A stretch of 64,000 nucleotides of DNA from Clostridium saccharoperbutylacetonicum N1-4(HMT) (GCF_000340885.1 NC_020291.1:4711001-4775000), one strand, 5' to 3'. Numbered from the stretch's first letter, positions 53,711-64,000 are shown. Notes: generated from the sequence alone by a model not told the origin. Numbers and translations: made by a program.

Positions 53711-56230
53711 TTACGCATTAAAATCTGCGTCACAGTTTCTATTCAAATAATAACTTAATATTGATTCTAATATTTCTTTTTCTTCCATCCCTCTTGCTAA
53801 AGGATTTTCAAACAACTTTTCCTTCAAATTCTTATAATCACTTATTAAAAATTGTCCTTTCTGTGTACTTTCTATCAGTGCCATATTATATATAGGATTT
53901 TTAGCATTGATCAAAACATAATCTACCACAACATTATAATATCTATTTTTAATGCTATTTTTTAAATTTTTAACTTCAAATAAAAGTTCTTGAACATTGT
54001 TTGCATTAATAAATTCTCTTGAAGAATCTATAACTAAATTCAACATAATGCTTTTGCTATTTTTAAAGAACGCAAGTAAATTTCTACTTTCTAAAATCTG
54101 CTTTTTAGAGTTTCCTATTTGAATGCCATTAAATAAAATAAACATATTGAAAGACTTATCTTTAAGTGTATTAATCTTATTATAAAAATCTTTATTATTC
54201 TTACATAATTCATAAGCAATTACTAAATTATCAATACTCAGCAAACCTTCTTCTTTTAGCCTTTCACATTCATTTTTACTTAAATAATTTCCATAGGTTC
54301 TAAATATAAATTCATTGCAGGAATCTATATCCCATGTCCAAAAAAGATTAAAAAAGCTATTTTTCACTTTTTCGCTACATTTTTGTCTTATATATTGTCC
54401 AACTAATAAATAATTTTGCTCTAAAACTTTATTACTTAATACATAAAAATTATATTGATCTTTTGGAATTTGATATATTATCTTTTGTTCAGGTTCGTCT
54501 ATTGTTATTGATACTTCATCTTTTTCTTCAAGTTTGAATTCTTCAAGCATATCTTTAATAACTGATAAGCTCCTGCTCACATCATCTAAATCAAATAATT
54601 CAATATTTTGATCTTTTTTTTCTTTATATTCTTCTGCTCGTTTCTTAGCTTCATCATAAAATATCTCAATAGATTTATTAAACTGATTACTCCATTCTTT
54701 CAATATATTAATATAGCTTATTTTATTTTCATTACATATATCCTTAGCCATTTTTTGGGTAGCATCTTTATCTATTATTTTCTCATCATATTCTACCTCT
54801 TTATAGCCCCATTCTTTATCTAACAAATTAGATAAAAATCTTTTTCCTTTATTAAACACTCCATCTTTTTTGAATAGCATGGTCTTTTCTTCAACCCTAT
54901 GTTTAATTTCTATATTTTTGCTTTCAATATTAGGTAGTGAATAGGAAAATCTTATATCTAAATTTAACTTATCATATATATCCTTTTTACGATTTTCACA
55001 ATCTTTAACTACATTTATGATATCACTTTCAATATATAATTTCTTATTATTGATTCTATCTACTATATTTAAATAATCTTCAAAATCCTCGGAAGTTGAT
55101 TCTGTAATTTCACTTATTGTTCCAGAAATAACTTCTTCAATATCTTTAATTTTTAACAAAATTTTTTCCTGGGCATTTTCAAAATCATATACAAGTTTAT
55201 CAACATCTCTACTTTTTACCTCTGCCAAAGCTTGTATAGCTTCTAAATCATTTCCTTTTACTATTTCTTTGTCAGTATTAATTATACTATTTATTTTATC
55301 CTTAAGGCTAATAGCCCTTTTCATATCAATCTTAGGTATAGTATTTTCCTTGCAGATTTCTACTGCTCTTATAAAACCTTCTAAATTCGATTTTTTATAT
55401 AATTCATTATCATCATTTATAATTCCATTTAGTCCATTGAGAGCAGATATTTGAATAACTTCAAACTTCTCTTTTCCTTGTGTTGCTTTATCCAATAGAT
55501 TTTCAGCCCTATTTTTATGTTTTTTCAAAATAGTAATCTTATCTTCTTCAATTATTCCATTTTTACCAATTTTCTCTTCTACTGAGTCAATCATATTTTG
55601 TACTAATATTATCTGCTTTTCTTTTTCATCAACAATTTTTATTTTTTCAGCATTTGTTCCATCACTATTAGCTTTAACAGTCGTTACAAAAATGCATATA
55701 TCTATTGTTGGCAATAGTATTTCTAAAGTTAATTTCTCATGATTTTCTAAATTCCAAGCATCAAGTCCCGGGCTGTCAATGATATGTATATTTTCATCTA
55801 ATAAGAAGCTAGGGGTGGTAATATGAATTTGTGTAACTTTCAATTCATTGTTAGGATTCTTATTTTCATCAGCATATTCACTTATAGTATCTTCATTTAA
55901 ATCATCCTCTTTTAATATTTTCGGCTTTTTATCATTAAAATAAATTATTGCTTCTCTATTTACACCTTTCGATGCAGTAATTATTATACTAGAACTTGGC
56001 CTTATAGCCATAGGTAAAATCCGCTCACCTAAAAGTGCATTAACCAAAGTTGATTTTCCACTACTGGTTACTCCCATAATAGCAATTCTTATTATATTGC
56101 TATTAAATAGTTCTTTTCTTTCTTCAAGCCATTCTATATCTTTATTATATCTTGTTTTTCTATAATCATTTTTTTGTAAAATATCTTTTATTTCTTCAAT
56201 CGCATTTAATATATAACCATCTTTTATCAT
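53711..56230 (-). CDS. Dynamin-like GTPase A (large)
   Basis: 839 residues, first gene of the operon. GTPase head: P-loop GVTSSGKS (53-60), switch I RPSSSIIIT, DSPG (about 152, IIDSPGLDAW) and a non-canonical G4 (LVQNMIDS). The head is larger than usual, with an inserted helical segment at about 195-250 (KIVDEKEKQIILVQ, ILKKHKNRAENLLDK). The remainder is helical to about residue 600 and then a mixed region of about 230 residues (YNFYVLSNKVLEQNYLLVG onward) that I do not recognise. There is no clear membrane helix. It starts after GGAGATATT. Confidence 0.85.
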   Translation of the reverse strand: MIKDGYILNAIEEIKDILQKNDYRKTRYNKDIEWLEERKELFNSNIIRIAIMGVTSSGKSTLVNALLGERILPMAIRPSSSIIITASKGVNREAIIYFNDKKPKILKEDDLNEDTISEYADENKNPNNELKVTQIHITTPSFLLDENIHIIDSPGLDAWNLENHEKLTLEILLPTIDICIFVTTVKANSDGTNAEKIKIVDEKEKQIILVQNMIDSVEEKIGKNGIIEEDKITILKKHKNRAENLLDKATQGKEKFEVIQISALNGLNGIINDDNELYKKSNLEGFIRAVEICKENTIPKIDMKRAISLKDKINSIINTDKEIVKGNDLEAIQALAEVKSRDVDKLVYDFENAQEKILLKIKDIEEVISGTISEITESTSEDFEDYLNIVDRINNKKLYIESDIINVVKDCENRKKDIYDKLNLDIRFSYSLPNIESKNIEIKHRVEEKTMLFKKDGVFNKGKRFLSNLLDKEWGYKEVEYDEKIIDKDATQKMAKDICNENKISYINILKEWSNQFNKSIEIFYDEAKKRAEEYKEKKDQNIELFDLDDVSRSLSVIKDMLEEFKLEEKDEVSITIDEPEQKIIYQIPKDQYNFYVLSNKVLEQNYLLVGQYIRQKCSEKVKNSFFNLFWTWDIDSCNEFIFRTYGNYLSKNECERLKEEGLLSIDNLVIAYELCKNNKDFYNKINTLKDKSFNMFILFNGIQIGNSKKQILESRNLLAFFKNSKSIMLNLVIDSSREFINANNVQELLFEVKNLKNSIKNRYYNVVVDYVLINAKNPIYNMALIESTQKGQFLISDYKNLKEKLFENPLARGMEEKEILESILSYYLNRNCDADFNA

Positions 56231-56321
56231 AATATCTCCATAACAAACTATAAGTAATTTGTAGAATTAATTTACATTTATCATACCTATATATTAACAC
56301 AATTAAGCCTAATTATCTAAA

Positions 56322-56357
56322 TAAAAAAAGATACTACCTCTTGTTAGCATAGTATCT
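56322..56357 (-). terminator. Terminator of the SDR gene
   Basis: AGATACTA (56329-56336) pairs with TAGTATCT (56350-56357); seven T residues follow on the minus strand. Confidence 0.75.
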
Positions 56358-56392
56358 ATTCTAATTACAAACTTCTTCATTAATAACTGATT

Positions 56393-57172
56393 TTATTCTT
56401 TCTCTTCTTTAAAGGCTAATTTCCTCTGCATTTTGAAATTTAGTGAACTCACTAAACCAGATGGCAGCTTTATTAATATTTTATTTGCAAATCCTGGTAC
56501 CACTAATCTCTTATTTTTCATTAATCCATAATATGCAGCTTCAGCTACCTTTTCAGGCTCCATGCCACCTGGTACATCTTTCTTTCCAGCATTTTTTGAA
56601 AAATTAGTTCTTGTTGCTCCAGGACATAGAGTTGTAACTGATATTTTATATGGCTGCAATTCCTTATAGAGGGCCTCAGAAAATGATAAAACATATGCTT
56701 TTGTAGCATAATAAACTGCTGTAAAAGGGCCAGGTGCAAAAGCTCCAGTAGATGCTACATTTAAAATTCTGCCCTTATTTCTTTTAACCATTTCCCTTGA
56801 AAAAAGTTTTGTCATCTCCGTTAAAGAAACTATGTTTAATTGTAATATTTCTAAGTCTCTTTCTATTTCAATTTCATGAAAAAATCCTACTTTACCACTT
56901 CCAGCATTATTTATTAAAATATCTACCTGCAAGTTCATTCTAGTTATAGTATTAAATATTATTCTTGCTGCTCCTTGCTCAGATAAATCCTGAGCAATAA
57001 TATAAGTCATTATGTTATATTTCTCAGATAATTCATTAGCTAATCTAGCAAGTTTATCTGCATTTCTTGACACTAAAATAAGATCATATTTATTAAAAGC
57101 AAATATTTTTGCAAGTTCATATCCTATTCCACTAGTTGCGCCTGTTATTAATACAATTTCATTACTTATCAT
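56393..57172 (-). CDS. Short-chain dehydrogenase/reductase
   Basis: 259 residues, classical SDR. Cofactor motif TGATSGIGYELAK (about 10-22), NNAGSG, catalytic Ser (VASTGAFAPGP) and the YxxxK motif YYATKAYVL are all present, and CPGATRTNF follows. The Arg after the second strand (LVSRNADKLARL) favours NADPH. It resembles the DltE/YqjQ-type oxidoreductases. The substrate is unknown. Confidence 0.9.
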   Translation of the reverse strand: MISNEIVLITGATSGIGYELAKIFAFNKYDLILVSRNADKLARLANELSEKYNIMTYIIAQDLSEQGAARIIFNTITRMNLQVDILINNAGSGKVGFFHEIEIERDLEILQLNIVSLTEMTKLFSREMVKRNKGRILNVASTGAFAPGPFTAVYYATKAYVLSFSEALYKELQPYKISVTTLCPGATRTNFSKNAGKKDVPGGMEPEKVAEAAYYGLMKNKRLVVPGFANKILIKLPSGLVSSLNFKMQRKLAFKEEKE

Positions 57173-57247
57173 ATTTAATACCTCTCTTTAATTATTGTAA
57201 CGATAAACTATTTAATCATATACTAATTATGACTTCAAAACGAATAC

Positions 57248-57280
57248 GAACCATAGTAATTTTGATTTTTACTATGGTTC
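57248..57280 (-). terminator. Terminator of the ferritin gene
   Basis: GAACCATAGTAA (57248-57259) pairs perfectly with TTACTATGGTTC (57269-57280). Confidence 0.7.
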
Positions 57281-57322
57281 ATTTATCTAAACAATATAAA
57301 TATTAAGTTTTATAATCAACTT

Positions 57323-57847
57323 TTATTCTGCTGGCATAGCTGGATTTGCTGCTGGAGTATATGTTCTTGTTAACAATTCAGAATCTAACAATAACAAACC
57401 TCGTACATCATCGCCAATTAATTGTAATTTCTTAATATTGTCATCCATATTTGACTCTTCTTCTGCTTGCTCACTAACAAACCATTGAAGAAAAGCATTA
57501 GTCTTGTGATCCCTCTCATCAAGTGAAAGATCAACAATTGAATAAATAGACTTTGTAACAAATAATTCATGTTTGTAGGCCTCTTTAAAAACATCTAGTG
57601 GAGAATTAAATACTAAGTTTGGCTGATCTATCTGTTGCAACTTAATTTCACCTTGAACGTGAGATATGTATCTAAAGAACATCATTGCATGATCACGTTC
57701 TTCTTGAACCTGAACCTTAAAGTAGTTAGCAAATCCCTTAAGGTTTTTATCTTCAAAATATGCAACCATTGATAAATATAAATATGCTGAGTAGAACTCT
57801 TTATTTAATTGTTCATTTAAAAGTTGTTCCATTTCCTTACTAATCAT
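57323..57847 (-). CDS. Ferritin
   Basis: 174 residues, non-haem ferritin of the FtnA type. The four-helix bundle carries the ferroxidase ligands: NKEFYSAYLYLSMVAYFE (Glu17-like), QVQEERDHAMMFFRYI (ExxH) and WFVSEQAEEESNMDD. It stores iron and removes peroxide-generating ferrous ions. It is monocistronic, after GGAGGAAAG, with its own terminator. Confidence 0.95.
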   Translation of the reverse strand: MISKEMEQLLNEQLNKEFYSAYLYLSMVAYFEDKNLKGFANYFKVQVQEERDHAMMFFRYISHVQGEIKLQQIDQPNLVFNSPLDVFKEAYKHELFVTKSIYSIVDLSLDERDHKTNAFLQWFVSEQAEEESNMDDNIKKLQLIGDDVRGLLLLDSELLTRTYTPAANPAMPAE

Positions 57848-58066
57848 ATACTTTCCTCCTTTTAATCTGCTCTTTTATATAAATTTTCTATGTTATAAAA
57901 TAACTATTCCTTACTAATAATTTTATACCTTAAAACCATATTTTTCAATCATCAAATATTTTCTATAGAATAATTTGTTTTTTTGAAGTACTCTTAGATT
58001 AAGGAAATCACATAATAACAATTATCATAAGTTTCACAAATATTTTACGCATAAATAGGAAGGATA

Positions 58067-58960
58067 TTGATTATAATCATGTATATAAATAAGCTTGTTT
58101 ATTTTATAAGTGTAGCAGAAAATTTAAATTTTACTAAGGCAGCTCAAGAATGTCATTTAGCTCAACCAGCTATTAGCCAGCAGATCAATTCATTAGAACA
58201 CGAAATAGGATTTCAATTATTTATACGAACAAGTAAAAATGTTGTACTTACTGAAGCAGGAAAAGTATTTTACGAGGAAGTAAAAAAAATAATTGAAGGC
58301 TATAAAACTGCTGTAAAAAAAGCTGAAAGTGTTGCATATGGATTTGAAGGCATGATTACAATAGGAATATGTGGAGGCACTGAAGAAGTATTTTTACCAC
58401 AGATTCTAAAAGTATTCAAAGAAATGTATCCTTTAATAGGATTCGAATTTAGAAGAGCAGCCTTTAATGATATAAGTAAGCAATTAGAAAATAAAATTTA
58501 TGATATAGTATTTACATGGCCATATGATTTGGAAGGCTTAAAAAATATTGGTTATAAAATAATCTTTGAAGATGAAGCTTGTGCTATGATGAGTTTTAAC
58601 AATAAGATATCAGAAAAACCTCGAGTTTCTAAAGGTGAACTTGCTATGGAAAATAATATAATGGTGGCATATGAAAAAAAAACAAAGACGTATAAACATT
58701 TTTCTGAGTTTTATGGTAAATATAATATTAAACCTAAGTCAATTATAACTGTAGAAGATAGTGAAATATTGAATTTAATGATAGATTTAAATATGGGAAT
58801 AAGTATTGTACCTAAAAGAATTAAAGAATTAAATAGCAACAGATTTTCCTTTGTTGAAATACAAGGTGAACCACATTCAATTAAATTTTGTGTAGCATAT
58901 TTAAAAGAAAATACAAATCCATGTGTTGAGTTATTTGTCAACAATGCAGCTATAAGATAA
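58067..58960 (+). CDS. LysR-family regulator
   Basis: 297 residues. The N-terminal helix-turn-helix (LVYFISVAENLNFTKAAQECHLAQPAISQQINSLEHEIGFQLFIRTSKNVVLTEAG) is followed by the two-lobed effector domain (about 95-297). The start is TTG at 58067 with AGGA six bases ahead; the ATG at 58079 would leave a 14-base spacing, but both give a normal LysR N-terminus. The reductase gene downstream on the same strand is the probable target. Confidence 0.9.
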   Translation: MIIIMYINKLVYFISVAENLNFTKAAQECHLAQPAISQQINSLEHEIGFQLFIRTSKNVVLTEAGKVFYEEVKKIIEGYKTAVKKAESVAYGFEGMITIGICGGTEEVFLPQILKVFKEMYPLIGFEFRRAAFNDISKQLENKIYDIVFTWPYDLEGLKNIGYKIIFEDEACAMMSFNNKISEKPRVSKGELAMENNIMVAYEKKTKTYKHFSEFYGKYNIKPKSIITVEDSEILNLMIDLNMGISIVPKRIKELNSNRFSFVEIQGEPHSIKFCVAYLKENTNPCVELFVNNAAIR

Positions 58961-59046
58961 TCTTATAGCTGCATTGTTTTATTATATTTCTAAATAAAAA
59001 AATTGAATGTTATACTAAAAGCATAATTATGACAGGAGGAATACTT

Positions 59047-60939
59047 ATGGACAAAAAATCTAATATTTTCAAACCTATACAAATTGGAAATATTACAGCC
59101 AAAAATAGAATTGAAATATCACCAGCTGGATCGTTTTTATGTGGAAGAGATGGTGGAAACACTCCAGAATTTATAGCTTATGTGAAGTCACTAGCAAAAT
59201 CAGGAGCAGGAATTGTGACTTTAGGAGTTTCATCAATTGATGAACAAAGCTCTGGTGTTCCTATTACTAATGTAGGCAATTCATTGTATATATCAGATTT
59301 AGCTGATCTTGCTGAAGTTATCCATATATATGGCGCCTTAGCAAGCATAGAATTAGTATCAGGACAATATATGCTTACACCACCTGAAGTTGTAGCAACT
59401 CAAAGCAGCAAAGAAGAAATCGAACATATTATAAAGTTATTTGCAAATGCCGCAGAAAGATGCATGATAGCTGGTTTTGATATGATAATGATTCATGGTG
59501 GACACGGGAATGTTCCAGCTATGTTCTTTTCTAAAAAACATAATCATAGAACAGATGAATATGGTGGAACATTTGAAAATAGATGTAGATTTGGTCAGGA
59601 ACTACTGGGAGCAATACGTGAAAAAGTTGGAAATAAGATAGCAATAGAATATCGTATAAGTGCTGAGGAGTTATTAGAAGGATCTTCAGAATTAGAAGAA
59701 ACTTTAGAATATGCAAAGAAAATTCAAGATAAAGTTGATATTATGCATGTTTCAAGAGGATTACTTGAAGAAGAATCATTACTTCCATATTTATTTCAAC
59801 CAACATACTTTCCAAGAGCTATGAATTTGGAAGCAGCGAAAAGATTTAAGAAGGAATTAAATATTCCAGTATCAGTAGTTGGAAGTTTTGATTTAGATAC
59901 TGCGGAAGAAGCTGTATCAAATGGAGATGTTGATGTAGTTGCAATGATAAGAAATATTTTAGCTGATACAAATTGTGTAAGTAAGGCTTATAAAGGAAAA
60001 AGTAATGAGATAAGACCTTGTGTTCGTTGTAACACATGTATAAATAGAACTCATACTCAATTTATAAGATTAAGATGTGCCGTAAATCCATTATTAGGAA
60101 GGGAAACTCAATTTTCTGAAATAAAAGAAGAGGCACGTAGTAAAAAAGTCGTAATAATTGGTGGAGGTCCAGCGGGTCTTGAAGCTGCAAGAATATCTGC
60201 AAAGAAAGGCTATAGTGTAGTTGTTTTTGAGAAAAATAGCGAACTAGGCGGGGCACTAAGAATGGCTTCCATTGCACCATTTAAAAAGGATATGCAACGT
60301 TATTTAGATTGGTCTATAAGAAGTATAATAAATAATCCTAAAATAGAAGTCAAACTTAATACACTGGCAACTAAAGAAAACGTTCTTAATGAAAAACCTG
60401 ATGCTGTGCTAATTGGAGTTGGAGCAAAACCTATTATTCCTAAGTTTACTTTAAGCGACAGTGAAAAAGTTGCTTGGGTTGGAGATGTAGAATCAAAGAA
60501 AACTTCAGTAGGACAAGATATTGTAATGGTAGGAGCAGGATTTACAGGCCTTGAAGCTGCACTTACTCTAGCACAAGAAGGAAAAAATGTTAAAGTTATT
60601 GATATGATTCCTGAAGAAAGAATTGGTGCAGATGGTATACAAATCAGCATGATTGCACTAAAAGAACTTCTAAAAAAAGAAGGAGTAACTTTTGAATGTG
60701 AAGTTAAATTATCTGATATAACAGAAGAAGGAGCAATTATAGAAGATAAAGCTGGTAATAAGAAAATAATAAAATGCGATACTGTAATTTTATCACTAGG
60801 AGTAAAAGCTGATAGAAAACAAGTTGAGCTATTTGAAGCTATTGTAGATGATGTTTATGCTATTGGGGATTGCGCTACAAAAGGTGGCACCTTATGGAAT
60901 GCAACCCGAACTGGATTTGATGCAGCAATGGATTTATAA
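59047..60939 (+). CDS. Old-yellow-enzyme family reductase (2-enoate / 2,4-dienoyl-CoA reductase-like)
   Basis: 630 residues. An FMN TIM barrel (about 1-330) carries HGGHGNVPAMFFSKKHNHRTDEYGGTFENRCRF. A [4Fe-4S] loop (CVRCNTCINRTHTQFIRLRC) and FAD- and NAD-binding domains (VVIIGGGPAGLEAARI, IVMVGAGFTGLEAALT) follow. The last motif is VYAIGDCATKGGTLWNA. It reduces activated C=C bonds with NADH. The ATG at 59047 was chosen for AGGAGGA six bases ahead. The first cluster cysteines are spaced C-x2-C-x2-C rather than the common C-x2-C-x3-C. Confidence 0.9.
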   Translation: MDKKSNIFKPIQIGNITAKNRIEISPAGSFLCGRDGGNTPEFIAYVKSLAKSGAGIVTLGVSSIDEQSSGVPITNVGNSLYISDLADLAEVIHIYGALASIELVSGQYMLTPPEVVATQSSKEEIEHIIKLFANAAERCMIAGFDMIMIHGGHGNVPAMFFSKKHNHRTDEYGGTFENRCRFGQELLGAIREKVGNKIAIEYRISAEELLEGSSELEETLEYAKKIQDKVDIMHVSRGLLEEESLLPYLFQPTYFPRAMNLEAAKRFKKELNIPVSVVGSFDLDTAEEAVSNGDVDVVAMIRNILADTNCVSKAYKGKSNEIRPCVRCNTCINRTHTQFIRLRCAVNPLLGRETQFSEIKEEARSKKVVIIGGGPAGLEAARISAKKGYSVVVFEKNSELGGALRMASIAPFKKDMQRYLDWSIRSIINNPKIEVKLNTLATKENVLNEKPDAVLIGVGAKPIIPKFTLSDSEKVAWVGDVESKKTSVGQDIVMVGAGFTGLEAALTLAQEGKNVKVIDMIPEERIGADGIQISMIALKELLKKEGVTFECEVKLSDITEEGAIIEDKAGNKKIIKCDTVILSLGVKADRKQVELFEAIVDDVYAIGDCATKGGTLWNATRTGFDAAMDL

Positions 60940-61031
60940 TTTAATATGCAGCATTTATATAAAAATTCTATAAATCAGGTTGCATGTTAAATACTTCAAC
61001 CCCTTACTAAAATTATAAAGAAGTTCAAAAG

Positions 61032-61147
61032 AATAAGGCTGTAGCACTAAATAATTGGTGCTAAAGTTCATTTTTGTGCAAAAACATAAATCTCAAACCC
61101 TATTAATCTGAGATTTATGTTTAATCCGCTAATGCTACAGCCCTTAT
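61032..61147. repeat. Nested double hairpin between convergent genes
   Basis: The outer arms ATAAGGCTGTAGCA (61032-61045) and TGCTACAGCCCTTAT (61133-61147) enclose a perfect inner hairpin AAACATAAATCTCA (61082-61095) / TGAGATTTATGTTT (61109-61122). It lies between the reductase and Nramp genes and can terminate both. The length and nested design are more than a terminator needs, so it may be a miniature element. Confidence 0.6.
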
Positions 61148-61170
61148 CTTCAGATATAATCTTACGAATT

Positions 61171-62448
61171 TTATATATCTAATAAAAGCATTATATTTAA
61201 AGCTGTTATAATAAAAGCAATTATGCCCAAAATTATTTTACCTAGTATATCGTTAGAATATTTCCCCATAACTCGCTTAGATGAAGTTAAGTATATTTGT
61301 AAAAATACTGTAATAGGAAGTTGTATACTTAAAAACATTTGTGAATATACTAACCCTTTAAAAGGATCTCCTACAAAAAATATAACTGCAAGTGCAGCTA
61401 TTAAAGTGCCTGCAACTCCAACTTTAGTATGTGAGTCACTTATGTCATAAGGTTCTTTATACATACCTGCAAAAATACTACCTGATGCCATTCCTGCTGT
61501 TATTGTTGATGAAATACCTGCAAACAATAAACCAATAGCAAATATTAGTGCTGCCCAGTTACCAAGTAATGGTTCTAACATTTGTTTTGCCTGACTTAAA
61601 TCATCTACAACTACATTATTAGAGAAGAATGTAGTTGCAGCAATTAAGACCATAGCACTATTAATTGCCCATCCAATTAGCATTGAAAATAATGTATCTG
61701 CAAATTCATACTTTAATTGCTTTTGAATCACTTCTTCATCTTTTAAGTTCCATTGCCTGCTTTGTATTATCTCAGAGTGAAGAAATAAATTATGTGGCAT
61801 TACAACAGCTCCAATAACACTCATTATTATAGGTATTGAGCCTGTTGGAAATGATGGTGTCACCCAACTCACAATTGCATCTTTCCAATCTACTTTAACA
61901 AGAAAAAGTTCAAATATAAAAGATAGACCTACAATAGAAACAAATCCAATTATCCACTTTTCTAACTTTTTATAAGAATTAGTTAAAAGCATATACATAA
62001 TTAATGCAAAAGCTAATATACTTCCAATTTTTATTGGTATTTTAAACAACATATTCAGTGCTATTGCAGCTCCAAGAATTTCAGCCATTGCTGTTGAAAC
62101 AGCAGCTAGTATTGCTGTAAATAAAATACTTTTACTTAGCCATGGTTTTAAGTAAATCGATGCAGCTTCTGATAAGCAATAGCCTGTTGCTATTCCAAGG
62201 TGCGCTGCATTATGCTGCAATATAATAAGCATTATTGTTGAAAGTGTTATAGTGAATAAAAGCGAATATCCATATGTTGATCCAGCCATAAGGTTAGATG
62301 CCCAGTTACCAGGATCAATAAATCCAACTGTAACTATTAATCCCGGTCCTATATATTTAATAAAATCTAATGCCATAAACTTAGGTTTATGTTCTCCTGT
62401 AAAAAGAGATTTATTCTTTAGTAGTTTTTTCACCCTACTCACCTCCAT
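61171..62448 (-). CDS. mntH: Nramp-family Mn(2+)/Fe(2+) transporter
   Basis: 425 residues, 11-12 helices. The metal-site motifs are helix 1 GFIDPGNWASNLMAGSTYGYS (DPGN) and helix 6 GAVVMPHNLFLHSEIIQSR (MPHN). Proton-coupled manganese or iron uptake is the family role. It starts after GGAGGTGAG. Confidence 0.93.
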   Translation of the reverse strand: MEVSRVKKLLKNKSLFTGEHKPKFMALDFIKYIGPGLIVTVGFIDPGNWASNLMAGSTYGYSLLFTITLSTIMLIILQHNAAHLGIATGYCLSEAASIYLKPWLSKSILFTAILAAVSTAMAEILGAAIALNMLFKIPIKIGSILAFALIMYMLLTNSYKKLEKWIIGFVSIVGLSFIFELFLVKVDWKDAIVSWVTPSFPTGSIPIIMSVIGAVVMPHNLFLHSEIIQSRQWNLKDEEVIQKQLKYEFADTLFSMLIGWAINSAMVLIAATTFFSNNVVVDDLSQAKQMLEPLLGNWAALIFAIGLLFAGISSTITAGMASGSIFAGMYKEPYDISDSHTKVGVAGTLIAALAVIFFVGDPFKGLVYSQMFLSIQLPITVFLQIYLTSSKRVMGKYSNDILGKIILGIIAFIITALNIMLLLDI

Positions 62449-62489
62449 AATTTAATATTAAGTTTCATTATTCATATATATATATTCCA

Positions 62490-62560
62490 ATTATAAATGT
62501 TCAATGAATGTTTATTTCCTTTGAAAATCTTAATTGATGAACAACTCTTTTTTCAACATA
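62490..62560. repeat. Intergenic AT-rich repeat, family B (partial)
   Basis: CAATTATAAATG and TTTATTTCCTTTGAAAATCT resemble 42549-42600. A further fragment with TTGACAATTGATCATTAATC lies at 62826-62845. It is non-coding. Confidence 0.35.
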
Positions 62561-62575
62561 TATATTTTAAATAAA

Positions 62576-62785
62576 TTATAATTCCTTTTTTATTTTTTCA
62601 TATAATTCCTCAGAGTCTTTTCCTTTAATGAGTTTATCTTTTATCATAGCAATTGGTTGTTCTGAACATTGCTTACATTTTCCCAAACACTTTTTCTTTG
62701 AAATCTCAATATCAGGGTATTCTTCTTTTATCTTATTTATAACACTTTTCTTGCCTTTATTTTCCTCACAAAATTTTATTTTCAT
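62576..62785 (-). CDS. DUF1450-like small Cys-rich protein
   Basis: 69 residues. MKIKFCEENKGKKSVINKIKEEYPDIEISKKKCLGKCKQCSEQPIAMIKDKLIKGKDSEEL has the C...CLGKCxxC spacing of the DUF1450 (YuzB-like) family, related to thioredoxin-like [2Fe-2S] proteins. The ATG at 62785 has GGAAGGATTGAT ahead; a start at 62818 would add 11 unlikely residues. The function is unknown. Confidence 0.8.
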   Translation of the reverse strand: MKIKFCEENKGKKSVINKIKEEYPDIEISKKKCLGKCKQCSEQPIAMIKDKLIKGKDSEELYEKIKKEL

Positions 62786-62924
62786 ATCAATCCTTCCTCT
62801 CTTAAACTGAAATAACACCTCAATGTTGACAATTGATCATTAATCCTAGATATTATTAAAGATAATCAATAACATAAAATTTATTTTACGTTACTGATTA
62901 TCTTTTACCATAATCTACCAAAAA

Positions 62925-64000
<1,076 letters not shown>

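Noticed and set aside
57848-58066. Fur or PerR box near the ferritin gene
   Set aside because: Only loose AT-rich similarity; no convincing inverted 7-1-7 or TTATAATnATTATAA match.

Overview
The window reads as chromosome of a low-GC, saccharolytic, anaerobic Clostridium (sensu stricto; a C. beijerinckii-like solventogen would fit, but the species is inferred). The grounds are very AT-rich DNA, strong GGAGG-type ribosome sites with some TTG/GTG starts, an electron-bifurcating [FeFe]-hydrogenase operon with a Rex-like operator, a split transketolase, and many PTS systems. I see no rRNA, tRNA, CRISPR, transposase or phage genes.

Layout. 1-4.1 kb: DHA2-type drug exporter (cut by the window edge), two HlyD-like adaptors, a MarR regulator and a methyltransferase whose promoter carries a perfect 22-bp inverted repeat. 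4.2-7.0 kb: a DUF2164 protein and a secreted cysteine-phytase/GxGYxYP fusion. 7.6-18.0 kb: an L-ascorbate (ula) operon with lactonase, PTS IIA/IIC/IIB, an uncharacterised propeller-like protein, two epimerases, split transketolase and transaldolase. It is controlled by a divergent DeoR-type regulator and five TTGAAC-type boxes. No UlaD decarboxylase is encoded here. 18.1-19.6 kb: archaeal-type glycerol-1-phosphate dehydrogenase homologue and a small membrane protein. 19.8-24.6 kb: a beta-glucoside PTS locus with a divergent RpiR regulator; its IIC gene has a 1-base frameshift. 24.8-27.4 kb: an IlvD/Edd dehydratase and a FadR-type GntR regulator with three palindromic operators. 27.5-30.3 kb: an MFS exporter and an APC permease. 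30.6-35.3 kb: a secreted protein of eight degenerate repeats, a two-component system and an L,D-transpeptidase. 35.4-38.1 kb: a flavin amine oxidase and an HxlR/flavin-protein divergon. 38.3-42.3 kb: bifurcating hydrogenase hydCBA. 42.7-49.4 kb: alanine racemase, DUF1349 protein, AraC regulator, ECF sigma with DUF4367 partner, and peptide transporter. 49.4-56.2 kb: a tight four-gene operon of three different dynamin-like GTPases and a coiled-coil protein. 56.4-64 kb: SDR, ferritin, LysR plus an old-yellow-enzyme family reductase, Nramp transporter, DUF1450 protein and enolase (cut by the window edge).

Two things stand out. The first is a family of about 315-bp, long imperfect-hairpin repeats with three copies (7261-7575, 12912-13228, 43881-44197). 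Each copy sits directly behind a gene and in the same orientation as that gene's transcript. Stem differences among copies are G-C, G-U or A-U pairs when read in that direction, so it looks like a structured 3'-UTR or intercistronic RNA rather than a simple DNA repeat. Two copies bracket the ascorbate catabolic block. The second is the three-dynamin operon, a candidate membrane-remodelling or phage-defence system.
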